Shown: piece by piece, positions 8,921 through 17,090 of the stretch
Layout: every line of letters starts with the position of its first letter
Position numbering within the stretch: the first letter of the stretch is position 1
Assembly: GCA_963702705.1 (NCBI GenBank)
Contig: CAVPDR010000004.1
Coordinates: 1-54,463, forward strand
Origin: VRUE01 sp963702705
GTDB taxonomy: Bacteria; Actinomycetota; Thermoleophilia; Solirubrobacterales; 70-9
Length of the DNA: 54,463 nt
Reading direction: 5' to 3'
Translations under genes and position numbers: made by a program
Notes under the pieces: model-generated
What the model was told of the DNA's origin: nothing
The model's database searches: none
Seen by the model: only the letters and a program-made list of their open reading frames with translations

Positions 8921-11757
8921 CGTTTTCCGCGTTTACCTTTGTGGTGGCGCTTTTTGCAGGGTGTCCGCAGCTTCGGGCGCTGGTTTGCCTTCTTGCCGTT
9001 TTGGCCGGTGAAGCGCGCAATGACCCGGTACTTTTTCGCGCAGAGATTGCTTGAGTTGACCAGCAGGCCGCGTTTTTTGCCGCCTTTGACCGTGACGACG
9101 AACTTGGACACCGGCACGTCGGGCACGGTGTCGAAGGTCGTCCGCAGCCGGCCTTTGATGCTGTCGATGCGGCCGTCGAGGACGACGTCGACCTGGCCGT
9201 TGAGGGCGGCGACGAAGTCCGGCAGTTCGTGGCTGGAGGAGCGCAGGTAGACCGGGCCTTTCAGCGGCCCGTCGAGCAGCGGCGTCGTCGCTTCGGCGAA
9301 GCCGTAGATCGAGTCCTGCGGGCAGTCGTGGGCGGCGAACTGGACGCGGGTGCAGACGTTGGCCAGGCTGGCCTGTTCGAGAATCAGCGGCTTCGGCAGC
9401 TTCACCGAGGCGCGACCGATGTTGGCGTCGCCGTCGCGGGCGATGAGGACGGCGCGCAGCTTCGGGCTCTTCGCCCGGCGGGTGCCGCCGAAGACGCGCA
9501 TGAACAGTTTCGGCTTGAAGTCGAGGTTCTCGCAGCCGTCGACCTTGAATGGCGCCGAGACCGGCAGGGCGCTGAAGGCGGCCGGGTCGAGCGGGTTGGC
9601 GCCGCCGCCGTGCAGCACCCCGGCGAAGCTCATCGCCGAGCAGTTGGTCGGATTGAGCGCAAAGTTTTTGCGATCGAGATTGACCGAGACCGAGCGCAGG
9701 TCGACCAAGGCACCGCCGAAGACGTGCGGCAGCGGATCGGAGACCGCGTTCACCCGCGCCGTTTCCGGATCGACAAACAGCGCCACCCTCACCACGACCG
9801 TGCCGAGATCGAACGGCCCGGCCGTGGCGGGGGTGATCACTGCCAGGGAAAGGGGGGCACCGTGATAGCGCCCTGCGAGGAAGGCTTTTCCGCTGAGGTG
9901 AATCGGGCTCGAGCCCGTTCCGGCGACCACCGAGGCGGTACCGACGAGGCTCGAGTTCGGGCAGGTCGGATCCGCCGCCTCAGCTACGCCGCTGTTCGCC
10001 GCGGCGGCGGCGATCGTCGCCGGAGGGCAGTAGCGAACCCCTGCCAGCTTCGCGGTCAGCCCCGGCGGCAGGTTGACGTCGACGCCCTTCAACTCCTGAT
10101 TGCCGTCGGAGCGAGTTGCGTTAACCACAACGTGGGTGAAGGCACCGCCCTGCGGGTTGGTCGATTTGGCGCCGAAGCTCGGCGCGAAGGGGCGAGCTGC
10201 CAGGGTTTTCGCACAGGGGCCGCCACCAGGGGCGTTGGTCAGGGTGAAGCCGCCAGCGGGCGTCGCCGACGGGTTCCCTGACCACGGGGTCATCTGGGAA
10301 GTCGTGTTGTTCGGGCCGCAGGTGGGCGGGCTGGTCAGGGGAGCCCCCGGCCCGTCCTTGAACTTGAGGCGGAACGAGCTGAAGGGAACCTGGGGATTCT
10401 CGGCGAAGGTCGTGGTCAGCTGCCCGGTCTGCGGATCGGCGCTGACGTTGCCGATCAACCTCGCGTCGATCCCGTAGCGGTCCGACTTGGCGTCGACGAA
10501 GATCCGGTACTCCTGCCCCGAGGCCGGATCGCGGCTGAGCTGCTGGCCGAGGTAGACGTTGCCGGTGAGAGAGCCGTCGGGAAGCGGCGGCGTGTCGACC
10601 GCGACGCTGCCGATGATCGAGGCAGCGGGACAGGCGATCGGGCTGCGGGTCCCCTTGCCGAACTGCGGGTCGGTGCAGGCCTGCAGACCGTTGGCGGCCG
10701 AGGGGTTGAGCCCCATCCCGGACGGCAGGGTCACCTTGGCCGTCCTCAGTTGAGAGCTGGCCTGTTTGGTTTTCGGCTGGAGAACTTCCCCAGCGCTCGG
10801 CACTTCAAAGGGCACTTTGACCTCGACTCCGGCGCCGGAGGGGGAGTCGGTCTGCGCCGTGTTGGGGCTCGCCGCGACCGACGGTTTGAAGGGGATGCTT
10901 TCGCATTCCTTGGGGCTCGTATTCGGCGGCAGTTCGGACTCGATGAAAGGCGAGCCGTTGGGGAAATTGGGATCTTCGAATTCGCCGTGGCCATCGGCGC
11001 GCAGGAAGGTCGAGTAGACGCTTTTGAACTGGGGTTGAGTCCAGTCGAAGCAGGTGGTCGGGGTGGTGATAAAGGTCCCGTTGCCGGCACGACCTTCGAA
11101 GGTGAGGCGGTTTTTCAGCACGTGCCCGACCGGCGATGTCGGCGCGTCGATCGTGAAGAACTCGTGGTAGTCGCTTTCCCAGGCGACTCCCGCCCTGAGG
11201 TAGACGTTGTTGCCGAGCAGGTTGAAGCCGAAGCGGGCGGGCTCGCCCGCGGGCGGTTCGATGTTGTAGACGGTCGCCGGCAGCTGCGGCGAGACAACGC
11301 CCGCGAGCGCCGCGGTCGCCAGGCTCGTGCCGACATTCGATCCGGCTGGACAGGAGAGCGGGGTCGTTTCGAAGGTCGCCTGAGGACACTGGGGCGTCGC
11401 CTGCGGATTGACGCTGAGGCCCGCGGGCAGATCGACGCGGACCGTCTTGATGTCGCCAACCGGTTCTTCGAGGGTGACGGGGCCGATTTCGGTCGTCGTG
11501 TGCTTGACGATGAACTGGGTGAAGCCGTCCTGTGGATGGCCGGCCGCCTGTTCGTAGAAGAGCGGCGGAGTGTCAACTGAGCAGGGGTCGGAGAAGCAGG
11601 TCCCCGCCTGCCAACCGTCGTCGGCTTGGGGCGGGTGGTGCTGCGGAGCGATGATTTCGGGTGCGCCGAGGGCGGCCGGGGCTGCAATGGCCAGTGCCGT
11701 GGCGAGCATGGCAACCGTGCCCCTCAAAAGTCTGGAAACCCCTGCTCCTGCGCCCAT
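8917..11757 (-). CDS. Large secreted protein with four approx. 225-residue repeats
   Basis: The protein has 946 residues from ATG 11757, which is preceded by AAGGGG and followed by a signal peptide (residues 1-32). No catalytic domain is recognised. Four diverged repeats begin near residues 107, 340, 559 and 782 with the pattern V-x-L-P-x-G-(L), then C, CP, a hydrophobic pair plus G, and later G-x-hydrophobic-Y-L. Examples are VDLPAGLSVNP, VTLPSGMGLNP, VNLPPGLTAKL and VKLPKPLILEQ. Cysteine pairs within each unit suggest disulfides outside the cell. The tail is very basic (KKRHHKGKRGKR), which may bind teichoic acid, nucleic acid or the cell surface. The gene is divergent from a winged-helix regulator. 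The 259-residue protein at 30785-31564 looks like a single-unit relative. Function unknown. Confidence 0.85.
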   Translation of the reverse strand: MGAGAGVSRLLRGTVAMLATALAIAAPAALGAPEIIAPQHHPPQADDGWQAGTCFSDPCSVDTPPLFYEQAAGHPQDGFTQFIVKHTTTEIGPVTLEEPVGDIKTVRVDLPAGLSVNPQATPQCPQATFETTPLSCPAGSNVGTSLATAALAGVVSPQLPATVYNIEPPAGEPARFGFNLLGNNVYLRAGVAWESDYHEFFTIDAPTSPVGHVLKNRLTFEGRAGNGTFITTPTTCFDWTQPQFKSVYSTFLRADGHGEFEDPNFPNGSPFIESELPPNTSPKECESIPFKPSVAASPNTAQTDSPSGAGVEVKVPFEVPSAGEVLQPKTKQASSQLRTAKVTLPSGMGLNPSAANGLQACTDPQFGKGTRSPIACPAASIIGSVAVDTPPLPDGSLTGNVYLGQQLSRDPASGQEYRIFVDAKSDRYGIDARLIGNVSADPQTGQLTTTFAENPQVPFSSFRLKFKDGPGAPLTSPPTCGPNNTTSQMTPWSGNPSATPAGGFTLTNAPGGGPCAKTLAARPFAPSFGAKSTNPQGGAFTHVVVNATRSDGNQELKGVDVNLPPGLTAKLAGVRYCPPATIAAAAANSGVAEAADPTCPNSSLVGTASVVAGTGSSPIHLSGKAFLAGRYHGAPLSLAVITPATAGPFDLGTVVVRVALFVDPETARVNAVSDPLPHVFGGALVDLRSVSVNLDRKNFALNPTNCSAMSFAGVLHGGGANPLDPAAFSALPVSAPFKVDGCENLDFKPKLFMRVFGGTRRAKSPKLRAVLIARDGDANIGRASVKLPKPLILEQASLANVCTRVQFAAHDCPQDSIYGFAEATTPLLDGPLKGPVYLRSSSHELPDFVAALNGQVDVVLDGRIDSIKGRLRTTFDTVPDVPVSKFVVTVKGGKKRGLLVNSSNLCAKKYRVIARFTGQNGKKANQRPKLRTPCKKRHHKGKRGKR

Positions 11758-11882
11758 TCGATTCCCCTTCCCAAAGTCCATTGTAAACGAGACTACCCGA
11801 TTTTGTGGATTTACACCATCATTTTTTGGTATCAATTGACCTACAAGTTGGTAACACCAATTCAAAGCAATGGAGGAATCCC
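11758..11882. promoter_or_regulatory. Divergent AT-rich promoter region with ACCA/TGGT operator cluster
   Basis: This spacer serves both the secreted-protein gene (minus) and the winged-helix gene (plus). On the minus strand TACAAT (11780-11785 on plus as ATTGTA) is a good -10 element. On the plus strand TTGACC (11836-11841) is a possible -35. TTGGT-AAC-ACCAA (11848-11860) is a perfect inverted repeat, and a second ACCA/TGGT pair lies at 11815-11818 and 11827-11830. TTGGTATCAATT and TTGGTAACACCAATT start 22 bp apart, two helical turns, suggesting cooperative binding by the neighbouring regulator. Confidence 0.55.
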
Positions 11883-12212
11883 ATGAACTGGCAGCTCCTG
11901 GCTCGGGCCAATACCCATCCCCTGCGGATCTCAATCCTCGAGGTCCTGACCCTCGACGGCGGCCGCGTCCTCTCCCCCAGCGACCTCAGCTACGAGCTGC
12001 GCTCGCCGCTCAGCAACGTCAACTACCACGTCACCGAGCTGCACCGCACCGGCCTGGTCGAGCTGGTGAGGGAACGCCCGGTGCGCGGCGCCACCGAGCA
12101 CTTCTATCGTGAGGCCAAGAGCACCGAGCCCAGCACGAACGGCAGCTCGCGCAACGGCCACGGTCGCAAGCGGGCACCCCGCGTCCGCAGGCGGGCGGTC
12201 GCGGTGAGCTGA
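11883..12212 (+). CDS. Winged-helix (ArsR-like) regulator with basic tail
   Basis: A 109-residue protein. Residues 4-70 (WQLLARANTHPLRISILEVL, then a wing ending ELVRERPVRGATEHFYR) form an ArsR-like winged helix. SDLSYELRSPLSNVNYHVTELHRTGLVEL is the recognition-helix region. Metal-sensing ArsR cysteines are absent. The tail is rich in Arg/Lys (HGRKRAPRVRRRAVA). GGAGG at 11872-11876 fixes the ATG start. Being divergent from the secreted-repeat gene, it probably controls that gene and itself through the intervening palindromes. Confidence 0.85.
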   Translation: MNWQLLARANTHPLRISILEVLTLDGGRVLSPSDLSYELRSPLSNVNYHVTELHRTGLVELVRERPVRGATEHFYREAKSTEPSTNGSSRNGHGRKRAPRVRRRAVAVS

Positions 12213-12238
12213 CCGCCGGGCCGGCCTTGGCCGTGGAA

Positions 12239-12311
12239 AGCGGACGACGGGTCTCGAACCCGCGACCTCAAGCTTGGGAAGCTTGCGCTCTACCAACTGA
12301 GCTACGTCCGC
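12239..12311 (-). tRNA. tRNA-Gly (anticodon CCC)
   Basis: On the minus strand the 7-bp acceptor stem GCGGACG/CGTCCGC, D arm GCTC...GAGC, anticodon stem CAAGC/GCTTG with loop TTCCCAA, and T arm GCGGG-TTCGAGA-CCCGT form a complete cloverleaf. The anticodon is CCC (glycine, reads GGG), and the discriminator base is T, usual for bacterial tRNA-Gly. CCA is not encoded. Confidence 0.97.
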
Positions 12312-12375
12312 GTGGCGTTGATTCTACGACCGCCGCAGAGTTGCCGGAGACGCCCGCTATCTAGAGTCCAGCGCC

Positions 12376-12897
12376 GTGAGCGCGCGATCGTTCCTCGCCT
12401 TCCTCGCCGTGCTGGCCGTCGTCGGCCTGCTCGCCTACGGCCTGCTCAGCAAGGGCACGACGCGGGTCGCCGTCGGCGACCCGGTCCCCGACCGCGTGCT
12501 GCCGACCCTGCCCGGACCCGGCCACGGCTCGATCGCCGAACATCGTGGCGAATGGGTGCTGGTCAACCTCTGGGCCTCGTGGTGCATCCCCTGCCGCGAG
12601 GAGGCGCCGGTGCTCGAGAGCTTCTACCGCCGCCATCGCGGCGACGACACGACGGTCGTCGGCATCAACGTGCAGGACAACCGCGACGACGCGGTCGCCT
12701 TTCTGGGCGACCACCCGGCCACCTACCCGCAGCTGCGCTCGGTCGGCGACGAGCGAGTCTCGGCCTTCGGCTCGACCGGCGTGCCCGAGAGCTTCCTCGT
12801 CAACCCGCGGGGAAAGGTGGCGCTGATCCGGATCGGGCCGGTCGACGAACGCTTCTTCCGCGACCGGGTCGAGCCGCTTACCGAAAGCTCGCGATGA
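12376..12897 (+). CDS. ccmG: Thiol-disulfide protein CcmG/DsbE
   Basis: A 173-residue thioredoxin-fold protein with an N-terminal membrane anchor (residues 4-25) and the active site WASWCIPC (about residues 66-73). NVQDNRDDAVAFLGDH and GVPESFLV (cis-Pro loop region) follow as in CcmG. It keeps the CxxCH cysteines of apocytochrome c reduced on the outer face of the membrane. The start is GTG, with TAGAGT (12362-12367) 8 nt ahead, which suits a leaderless mRNA. Its stop overlaps the ccmH start (ATGA). Together with ccmE and ccmF, 4-7 kb away on the other strand, it belongs to the cytochrome c maturation pathway. Confidence 0.92.
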   Translation: MSARSFLAFLAVLAVVGLLAYGLLSKGTTRVAVGDPVPDRVLPTLPGPGHGSIAEHRGEWVLVNLWASWCIPCREEAPVLESFYRRHRGDDTTVVGINVQDNRDDAVAFLGDHPATYPQLRSVGDERVSAFGSTGVPESFLVNPRGKVALIRIGPVDERFFRDRVEPLTESSR

Positions 12898-13352
12898 GGC
12901 GCGCGGCGGTGTTGACCGTCCTCGCGCTCGGCCTGGCCTTCGCCACCCCGGCGATCGCCGCGCCGCTGCGACAGACGACGGTGCACGAGATCGAAGGCGA
13001 AGTGATGTGCCCGGTCTGCGGCACGCTGCTCGAGCTGGCCGACTCGCCGCAGGCCAAACGCGAGAAGGTCTTCGTCGCCAAGCTGGTCGCCGGCGGCAGG
13101 ACCAAGGCTGAAGTCAAGGATGCCCTCGTCACCCAGTACGGGCAGTCGGTCCTGGCGCTGCCGAAGGCCTCCGGCTTCGACCTCTCCGCCTACCTGGTGC
13201 CGATCGTCGCGCTCGCGGTCGCGATCATCGCGCTCGCCTTCAGCCTCGCCCGCTGGCGGCGCGACGGCGGCAGCCCTCCGGGGAAGGAGAGCGGCCCACG
13301 TGGCGAGGACGCCGAGCGGCTGGAGGCCGACCTCGGTCGCTACGACCTGTAG
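12894..13352 (+). CDS. ccmH: Cytochrome c maturation protein CcmH
   Basis: A 152-residue protein with a signal peptide (MRRAAVLTVLALGLAFATPAIA cut near residue 22), the CxxC site MCPVCG near residue 40, the three-helix LADSPQAKREKVFVAKLVAGGRTKAEVKDALVTQYG core, and a C-terminal membrane helix (YLVPIVALAVAIIALAFSLA). CcmH reduces apocytochrome c and works with CcmG and CcmF. The common CcmH motif is LRCxxCQ; here it is VMCPVCGT. ATG overlaps the ccmG stop by 4 nt. The gene ends 4 bp from the convergent CpsD-like gene. Confidence 0.93.
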   Translation: MRRAAVLTVLALGLAFATPAIAAPLRQTTVHEIEGEVMCPVCGTLLELADSPQAKREKVFVAKLVAGGRTKAEVKDALVTQYGQSVLALPKASGFDLSAYLVPIVALAVAIIALAFSLARWRRDGGSPPGKESGPRGEDAERLEADLGRYDL

Positions 13353-13356
13353 CGGC

Positions 13357-13992
13357 TCAGCCGAAGAGCACGAGCCCGGCGACCGGCACCGGCAGGCGCT
13401 TCGAGATCGCGCCCTTCTCGCCGCAGAGGATCGTCGCGTCGACCTGGTCGGCGAGCGCTCTCAGCGGACCGCTGCCGGGGGCCGTCGGCGGACCGTCGAC
13501 GACGAGCAGGTCGTAGGCGCGGCGTAGCTTGCCGGTCGCGTGGACGCAGCGCTCGGAGTCGAGCAGGGCTGCCGGCTCGGGCTCAGGCGCACCGGCGACG
13601 ATGCAGGCGAGCGGCTCGGCCGCGCGGCCCGAGGCCGGCCCGGCGAGGACCAGGGGCTGCAGGATCTGGGCCGCATCGGCCTCGCCGAGCAGGTACTCGC
13701 GAAAGCCCGGGGTCGGGGAGAGGCCGAGTAACCCGGCCAGCATCGGTGAGGCGAGGTCGCACTCCAGCAGCGCCACGCGGCGGCCCTCCGCGGTTGCCGC
13801 GGCGGCGAGGCCGAGCGCAACCGCCGAGCGCGCCGGGCCGGTCGCCATCACAGCCCGCGATCCGGCCAGCGCCGCCGCCAGCTGCGTGCAGGCCTCGAGC
13901 TCGGCCCGGCCGAGAGAACCGAGCCGGGGACTATCGCCCCTCGGTGCCGGCACGCTGCCCAGCAGCGGGGGCCTGCGCCGCCGGCCCAGCAT
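13357..13992 (-). CDS. CpsD/MinD-like P-loop ATPase, degenerate
   Basis: A 211-residue protein. The strand-helix VMATGPARSAVALGLAAA sits where the Walker A loop of CpsD/ParA proteins lies, but the GK[ST] lysine is missing. VALLECDLASPMLAGLLGL matches the Walker A' segment of bacterial tyrosine kinases (D-x-D-x-R-x-P), and DLLVVDGPPTAPGS matches Walker B. It probably derives from a polysaccharide co-polymerase/BY-kinase type ATPase and may no longer hydrolyse ATP normally. The ATG at 13992 overlaps the argS TGA by one base (a GTG at 13995 is also possible), so it is translationally coupled to argS. No tyrosine-rich tail is seen. Confidence 0.65.
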   Translation of the reverse strand: MLGRRRRPPLLGSVPAPRGDSPRLGSLGRAELEACTQLAAALAGSRAVMATGPARSAVALGLAAAATAEGRRVALLECDLASPMLAGLLGLSPTPGFREYLLGEADAAQILQPLVLAGPASGRAAEPLACIVAGAPEPEPAALLDSERCVHATGKLRRAYDLLVVDGPPTAPGSGPLRALADQVDATILCGEKGAISKRLPVPVAGLVLFG

Positions 13993-15638
13993 CACATCCG
14001 CTCGGGGGTGGAGATGCCGAGTAGACCGAGCGCGCCGGAGATCGTCCGCTTGGTGAGCAGGGCGAGCGCCAGCCGCGAGCGCTCGACCCCCTCACCCACG
14101 GCGCCGACGACCTGGCAGTCACGATAGAAGCCGTGGAAATCAGCCGCGACCGCGGTGGAGAATGTGCAGATCCGGTGCGGGGCGCGGCGCTCGGCGGCCT
14201 CGCGCACCTCGCCCGGGAACTCGAGCAGGCGCTTGATCAACTCGCGCTCGGCCGGCTCGAGCGCGGTGCCCGGAGTCTCGGCACCGGCCGCCGCCGCGGC
14301 CTGCTCCGGCTCGACGCCGGCTTTGCGCAGGATGCTGGCGATGCGGGCGTGGGCGTACTGGACGTAGTAGACGGGGTTGTCGTTGGACTGGCGCCGGGCC
14401 AGCTCGAGGTCGAGGTCGACCGTCGTGTCGTGGCTGCGCCAGAGCATGAACCAGCGGGTCGCGTCGACGCCGATGTCGTCGAGCAGCTCGTCGAGCGAGA
14501 CGAAGTCGCCGCTGCGCTTCGACATCTGCGCCCGCTCGCCGCTTTCGACGATGTGGACGAGCCGCATGATCAGCGCCTCGAAGCGCTCGGGGTCGGCGCC
14601 GAGACCGGCGATCGCCGCCTGCAGACGGGCAACGTAGCCGTGGTGGTCGGCGCCGAGGATGTCGATCAGGCGCTCGAAGCCGCGCTCGAGCTTGTCCCAG
14701 TGATAGGCGACGTCGGCGGCGAGGTAGGTCGGTTCGCCGTTGGCGCGGATCAGCACCCGGTCCTTGTCGTCGCCGAAGGTCGTCGTGCGCAGCCAGAGCG
14801 CCTCATCGCTGCGGTAGGTGTGGCCGTGGCGGTCGAGCTGGGCGAGGGCGGCATCGACCTCGCCGCGACTGTAGAGGTCGCGCTCGGAGAACCAGTTGTC
14901 GAAGCGCACGCCGAAACGGTCGAGCGTGCCCCGAACCCCCTCCAGGATCAGCTCGATTCCGCGGCTGCCGAGCGCCCCGCGGTCGGCGGGATCGATTCCC
15001 TCGGCCTCGATCCGCTCGCCGAGCTCGCCGACGTAGTCGCCTTTGTAGCCGCCCTCGGGGATCTCCTCACCGCGCATGCGGGCGGCGATCGAGGCGGCGA
15101 AGCGGTCGATCTGGCCGCCGGCGTCGTTGACGTAGAACTCGCGCTCGACCTCGTGCCCGGCCGCCTCGAGCAGGCGCACCAGCGAATCGCCGTAGGCGGC
15201 GTGGCGGCCGCCGCCGACGTGGAGCGGGCCGGTCGGGTTGGCGGAGACGAACTCGACCAGGATCTTTTCCGGTGCGGCTGCGGGGGCGGGCCCGAGCGTC
15301 TCCCCAGCCGCGGCCAGGCTCCCCATCGCCCGCCGGTACCACTCGTCGGCGAGGAAGAGATTGACGAAGCCCGGACCGGCGACCTCGATCCGCTCGATCG
15401 TGTCCGGGCCGAGCTGCTCGCCGAGCTCAGAGGCAAGGCGGGCGGCTACGTCGCGCGGGCTTTCCCCCAACGGTGCGGCGAGCAGCATCGCCGCGTTGGA
15501 GCTGTAGTCGCCGAGCTCGGCCTTGGGCGGGCGCTCGAGCGTCGGCTCGGGGCCGGTCGCCTCGCCGTTGCGCAGCGCCAGCGAAGCTCGGTTGACCGCG
15601 GAGCGCAGCTCGGCGATCGGGTCGGATGCAACCGTCAT
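13992..15638 (-). CDS. argS: Arginyl-tRNA synthetase
   Basis: A 548-residue class I synthetase. SANPTGPLHVGGGRHA contains the HIGH-type site (HVGGG) and AQMSKRSG the KMSKS-type site. AELGDYSSNAAMLLAAPLG is the N-terminal Add1 tRNA-recognition domain, and the C-terminal DALR anticodon-binding domain begins with YYVQYAHARIASILRKAG. It charges tRNA-Arg. The ATG at 15638 is favoured over the longer frame because MTVASDPIAELRSAV starts the Add1 domain and TACGAT (minus strand, 15646-15651) lies 7 nt ahead. It is divergent from the phosphoesterase gene. Confidence 0.97.
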   Translation of the reverse strand: MTVASDPIAELRSAVNRASLALRNGEATGPEPTLERPPKAELGDYSSNAAMLLAAPLGESPRDVAARLASELGEQLGPDTIERIEVAGPGFVNLFLADEWYRRAMGSLAAAGETLGPAPAAAPEKILVEFVSANPTGPLHVGGGRHAAYGDSLVRLLEAAGHEVEREFYVNDAGGQIDRFAASIAARMRGEEIPEGGYKGDYVGELGERIEAEGIDPADRGALGSRGIELILEGVRGTLDRFGVRFDNWFSERDLYSRGEVDAALAQLDRHGHTYRSDEALWLRTTTFGDDKDRVLIRANGEPTYLAADVAYHWDKLERGFERLIDILGADHHGYVARLQAAIAGLGADPERFEALIMRLVHIVESGERAQMSKRSGDFVSLDELLDDIGVDATRWFMLWRSHDTTVDLDLELARRQSNDNPVYYVQYAHARIASILRKAGVEPEQAAAAAGAETPGTALEPAERELIKRLLEFPGEVREAAERRAPHRICTFSTAVAADFHGFYRDCQVVGAVGEGVERSRLALALLTKRTISGALGLLGISTPERM

Positions 15639-15667
15639 CGCGCGCATCGTATGGAGGGGCGGATGCA

Positions 15668-15692
15668 AGTGCCCTCTGCCGCGGAGGGCACT
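15668..15692. repeat. Perfect 9-bp inverted repeat between argS and phosphoesterase
   Basis: AGTGCCCTC (15668-15676) and GAGGGCACT (15684-15692) flank a 7-nt loop. It lies between two divergent promoters, 4 nt before the TACGCT element of the phosphoesterase gene, so it may be an operator or a hairpin. Confidence 0.6.
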
Positions 15693-15708
15693 GAGTACGC
15701 TGGCCGGC

Positions 15709-16449
15709 GTGCGCGTCGCCGCAATCACCGATATCCACTCCAACCTGCCCGCGCTCGAAGCCGTACTCGGGCAGATCGAGGACGCCGGCATCGAGGAGAC
15801 CTGGTGCCTCGGTGACGTGCTCGGCTACGGGGTCGAGCCGGACGCCTGCGCGGAGCTCGTTCGCGACCACTGCGACGTCTGCCTGGTGGGCAACCACGAC
15901 CTCGCCGTCCTCGGCGGCCTCGATATCTCCTCCTTCTCCGAGGCCGCCGCGGCGGCGGTCGAGTGGACGCGGGAGAACGTCGCCGAGCCCACGCTCGAGT
16001 TCCTCCGCGAGCTGAAGCCGGCCGGCGAGCGCACGGGCACCGGCCTCTTCCACGGCTCCCCCCGCGATCCGGTCTGGGAGTACGTGCTCTCCGGTGAGCA
16101 GGCCGCAGCCGGGATGGACGCGAACCCGCAGCGAGTCGGCCTGATCGGCCACTCCCACGTCGCCCTCTTCTTCACCAGGCCGGAGGGCGAGAACGGCCGC
16201 GAGACGCGTGGTGCCCAGGCCGGCGACGGCACCCGGCTCGACCTCGACCGAGGTGCCTGGCTGATCAACCCCGGCAGCGTCGGCCAACCCCGCGACGGCG
16301 ACCCCCGGGCCGCCTGGCTCGAGCTCGACACCGCCGCCGAAACGGCCTGCTTCCACCGCGTCGCCTATGAGATCGAGCGCGCCGCCGCCCCGATCGCCGC
16401 CGCCGGCCTGCCGAGCCGCCTCGCCGACCGCCTCTACACCGGCCAGTGA
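15709..16449 (+). CDS. Metallophosphoesterase (YfcE/MJ0936-like)
   Basis: The 246-residue product carries the calcineurin-like metal motifs in order: DIHSN (residues 8-12), GDVLGYG, GNHD and GHSH (near residue 148), plus LINPGSVGQPRDGD typical of this family. It hydrolyses phosphodiesters or phosphomonoesters; the natural substrate is unknown. The GTG at 15709 begins directly at the first beta strand, and TACGCT (15696-15701) lies 7 nt before it. A lipoprotein and a Ser/Thr kinase follow on the same strand. Confidence 0.9.
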   Translation: MRVAAITDIHSNLPALEAVLGQIEDAGIEETWCLGDVLGYGVEPDACAELVRDHCDVCLVGNHDLAVLGGLDISSFSEAAAAAVEWTRENVAEPTLEFLRELKPAGERTGTGLFHGSPRDPVWEYVLSGEQAAAGMDANPQRVGLIGHSHVALFFTRPEGENGRETRGAQAGDGTRLDLDRGAWLINPGSVGQPRDGDPRAAWLELDTAAETACFHRVAYEIERAAAPIAAAGLPSRLADRLYTGQ

Positions 16450-16502
16450 CCGTCAAATGCAGGCAAAACCCGCTCCAAAGGCTGTTCTCTAGACTCGCAA
16501 CG

Positions 16503-17090
16503 GTGCGTCAGCCGGTCGCATTCGCCCTTGCTCTCGCCCTCGGCACCTTCGCCGCGGTCGCCCTCTCCTCCTGCGGCGGTGGCGAAGACGCCAAGCTGCT
16601 GCCCGGCAACACCGCGGCGGAAATCTCGGAAAACCTCGACCGTGTCCGGCAGTTCGTGGGCGAAGACGAATGCGTCGGCGCCGAGAACGCGGCGCAGGAA
16701 GTCAGCGCCCAGGTGGAAGGCCTCGGCGGGGTCGACGAAAAGCTCAAGCAGGCGCTGCAGCGGGGCGCCGAAAAGCTCGACGAAGTCGTAGCGACATGCG
16801 AAGAAGAAGAAACGGAAGCTGTTTCTCCGGCCAACGAAGCGCCGAGCACGGAAGAAGAAGAGCTGCCGCCCGGACTCGAAAAGAAGGCCGAAAAGGAACG
16901 CGAAAAAGAAGAAAAGGAGCTGGAAAAGGAAGCGCAGAAACAGGAAAAGGAAGAAGAAAAAGAAGTGCCGCCACCCACTCCGACACCGCCCAGCGAAACG
17001 CCGCCGGCCGAACCGCCACCGAGCGAAGGCGGCGGCACCGGCGCGCCGGGCGGGGTCGGCCCCGGCGCGCCCGTGGGGGAAGAGGAATAG
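16503..17090 (+). CDS. Lipoprotein with charged coiled-coil and Pro-rich tail
   Basis: A 195-residue protein. VRQPVAFALALALGTFAAVALSSC is a lipoprotein signal ending in the lipobox LSSC, so the mature protein is anchored outside the membrane. A helical part (AEISENLDRVRQFVGEDE) is followed by a Glu/Lys-rich coiled coil (about residues 115-155) and a Pro/Gly tail, a likely wall-spanning stalk. The GTG at 16503 is preceded by TAGACT at 7 nt. A GTG at 16446 that overlaps the phosphoesterase stop (GTGA) is the alternative. Glu is almost always GAA, unlike most neighbours. The next gene, a Ser/Thr kinase, overlaps the stop (TAGTG). Function unknown; a sensory partner of the kinase is possible. Confidence 0.75.
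   Translation: MRQPVAFALALALGTFAAVALSSCGGGEDAKLLPGNTAAEISENLDRVRQFVGEDECVGAENAAQEVSAQVEGLGGVDEKLKQALQRGAEKLDEVVATCEEEETEAVSPANEAPSTEEEELPPGLEKKAEKEREKEEKELEKEAQKQEKEEEKEVPPPTPTPPSETPPAEPPPSEGGGTGAPGGVGPGAPVGEEE

Noticed and set aside
12312..12893. Open frame upstream of and fused to ccmH
   Set aside because: This part is an Arg/Pro-rich shadow of ccmG; ccmH has its own ATG with a signal peptide and an ATGA overlap.
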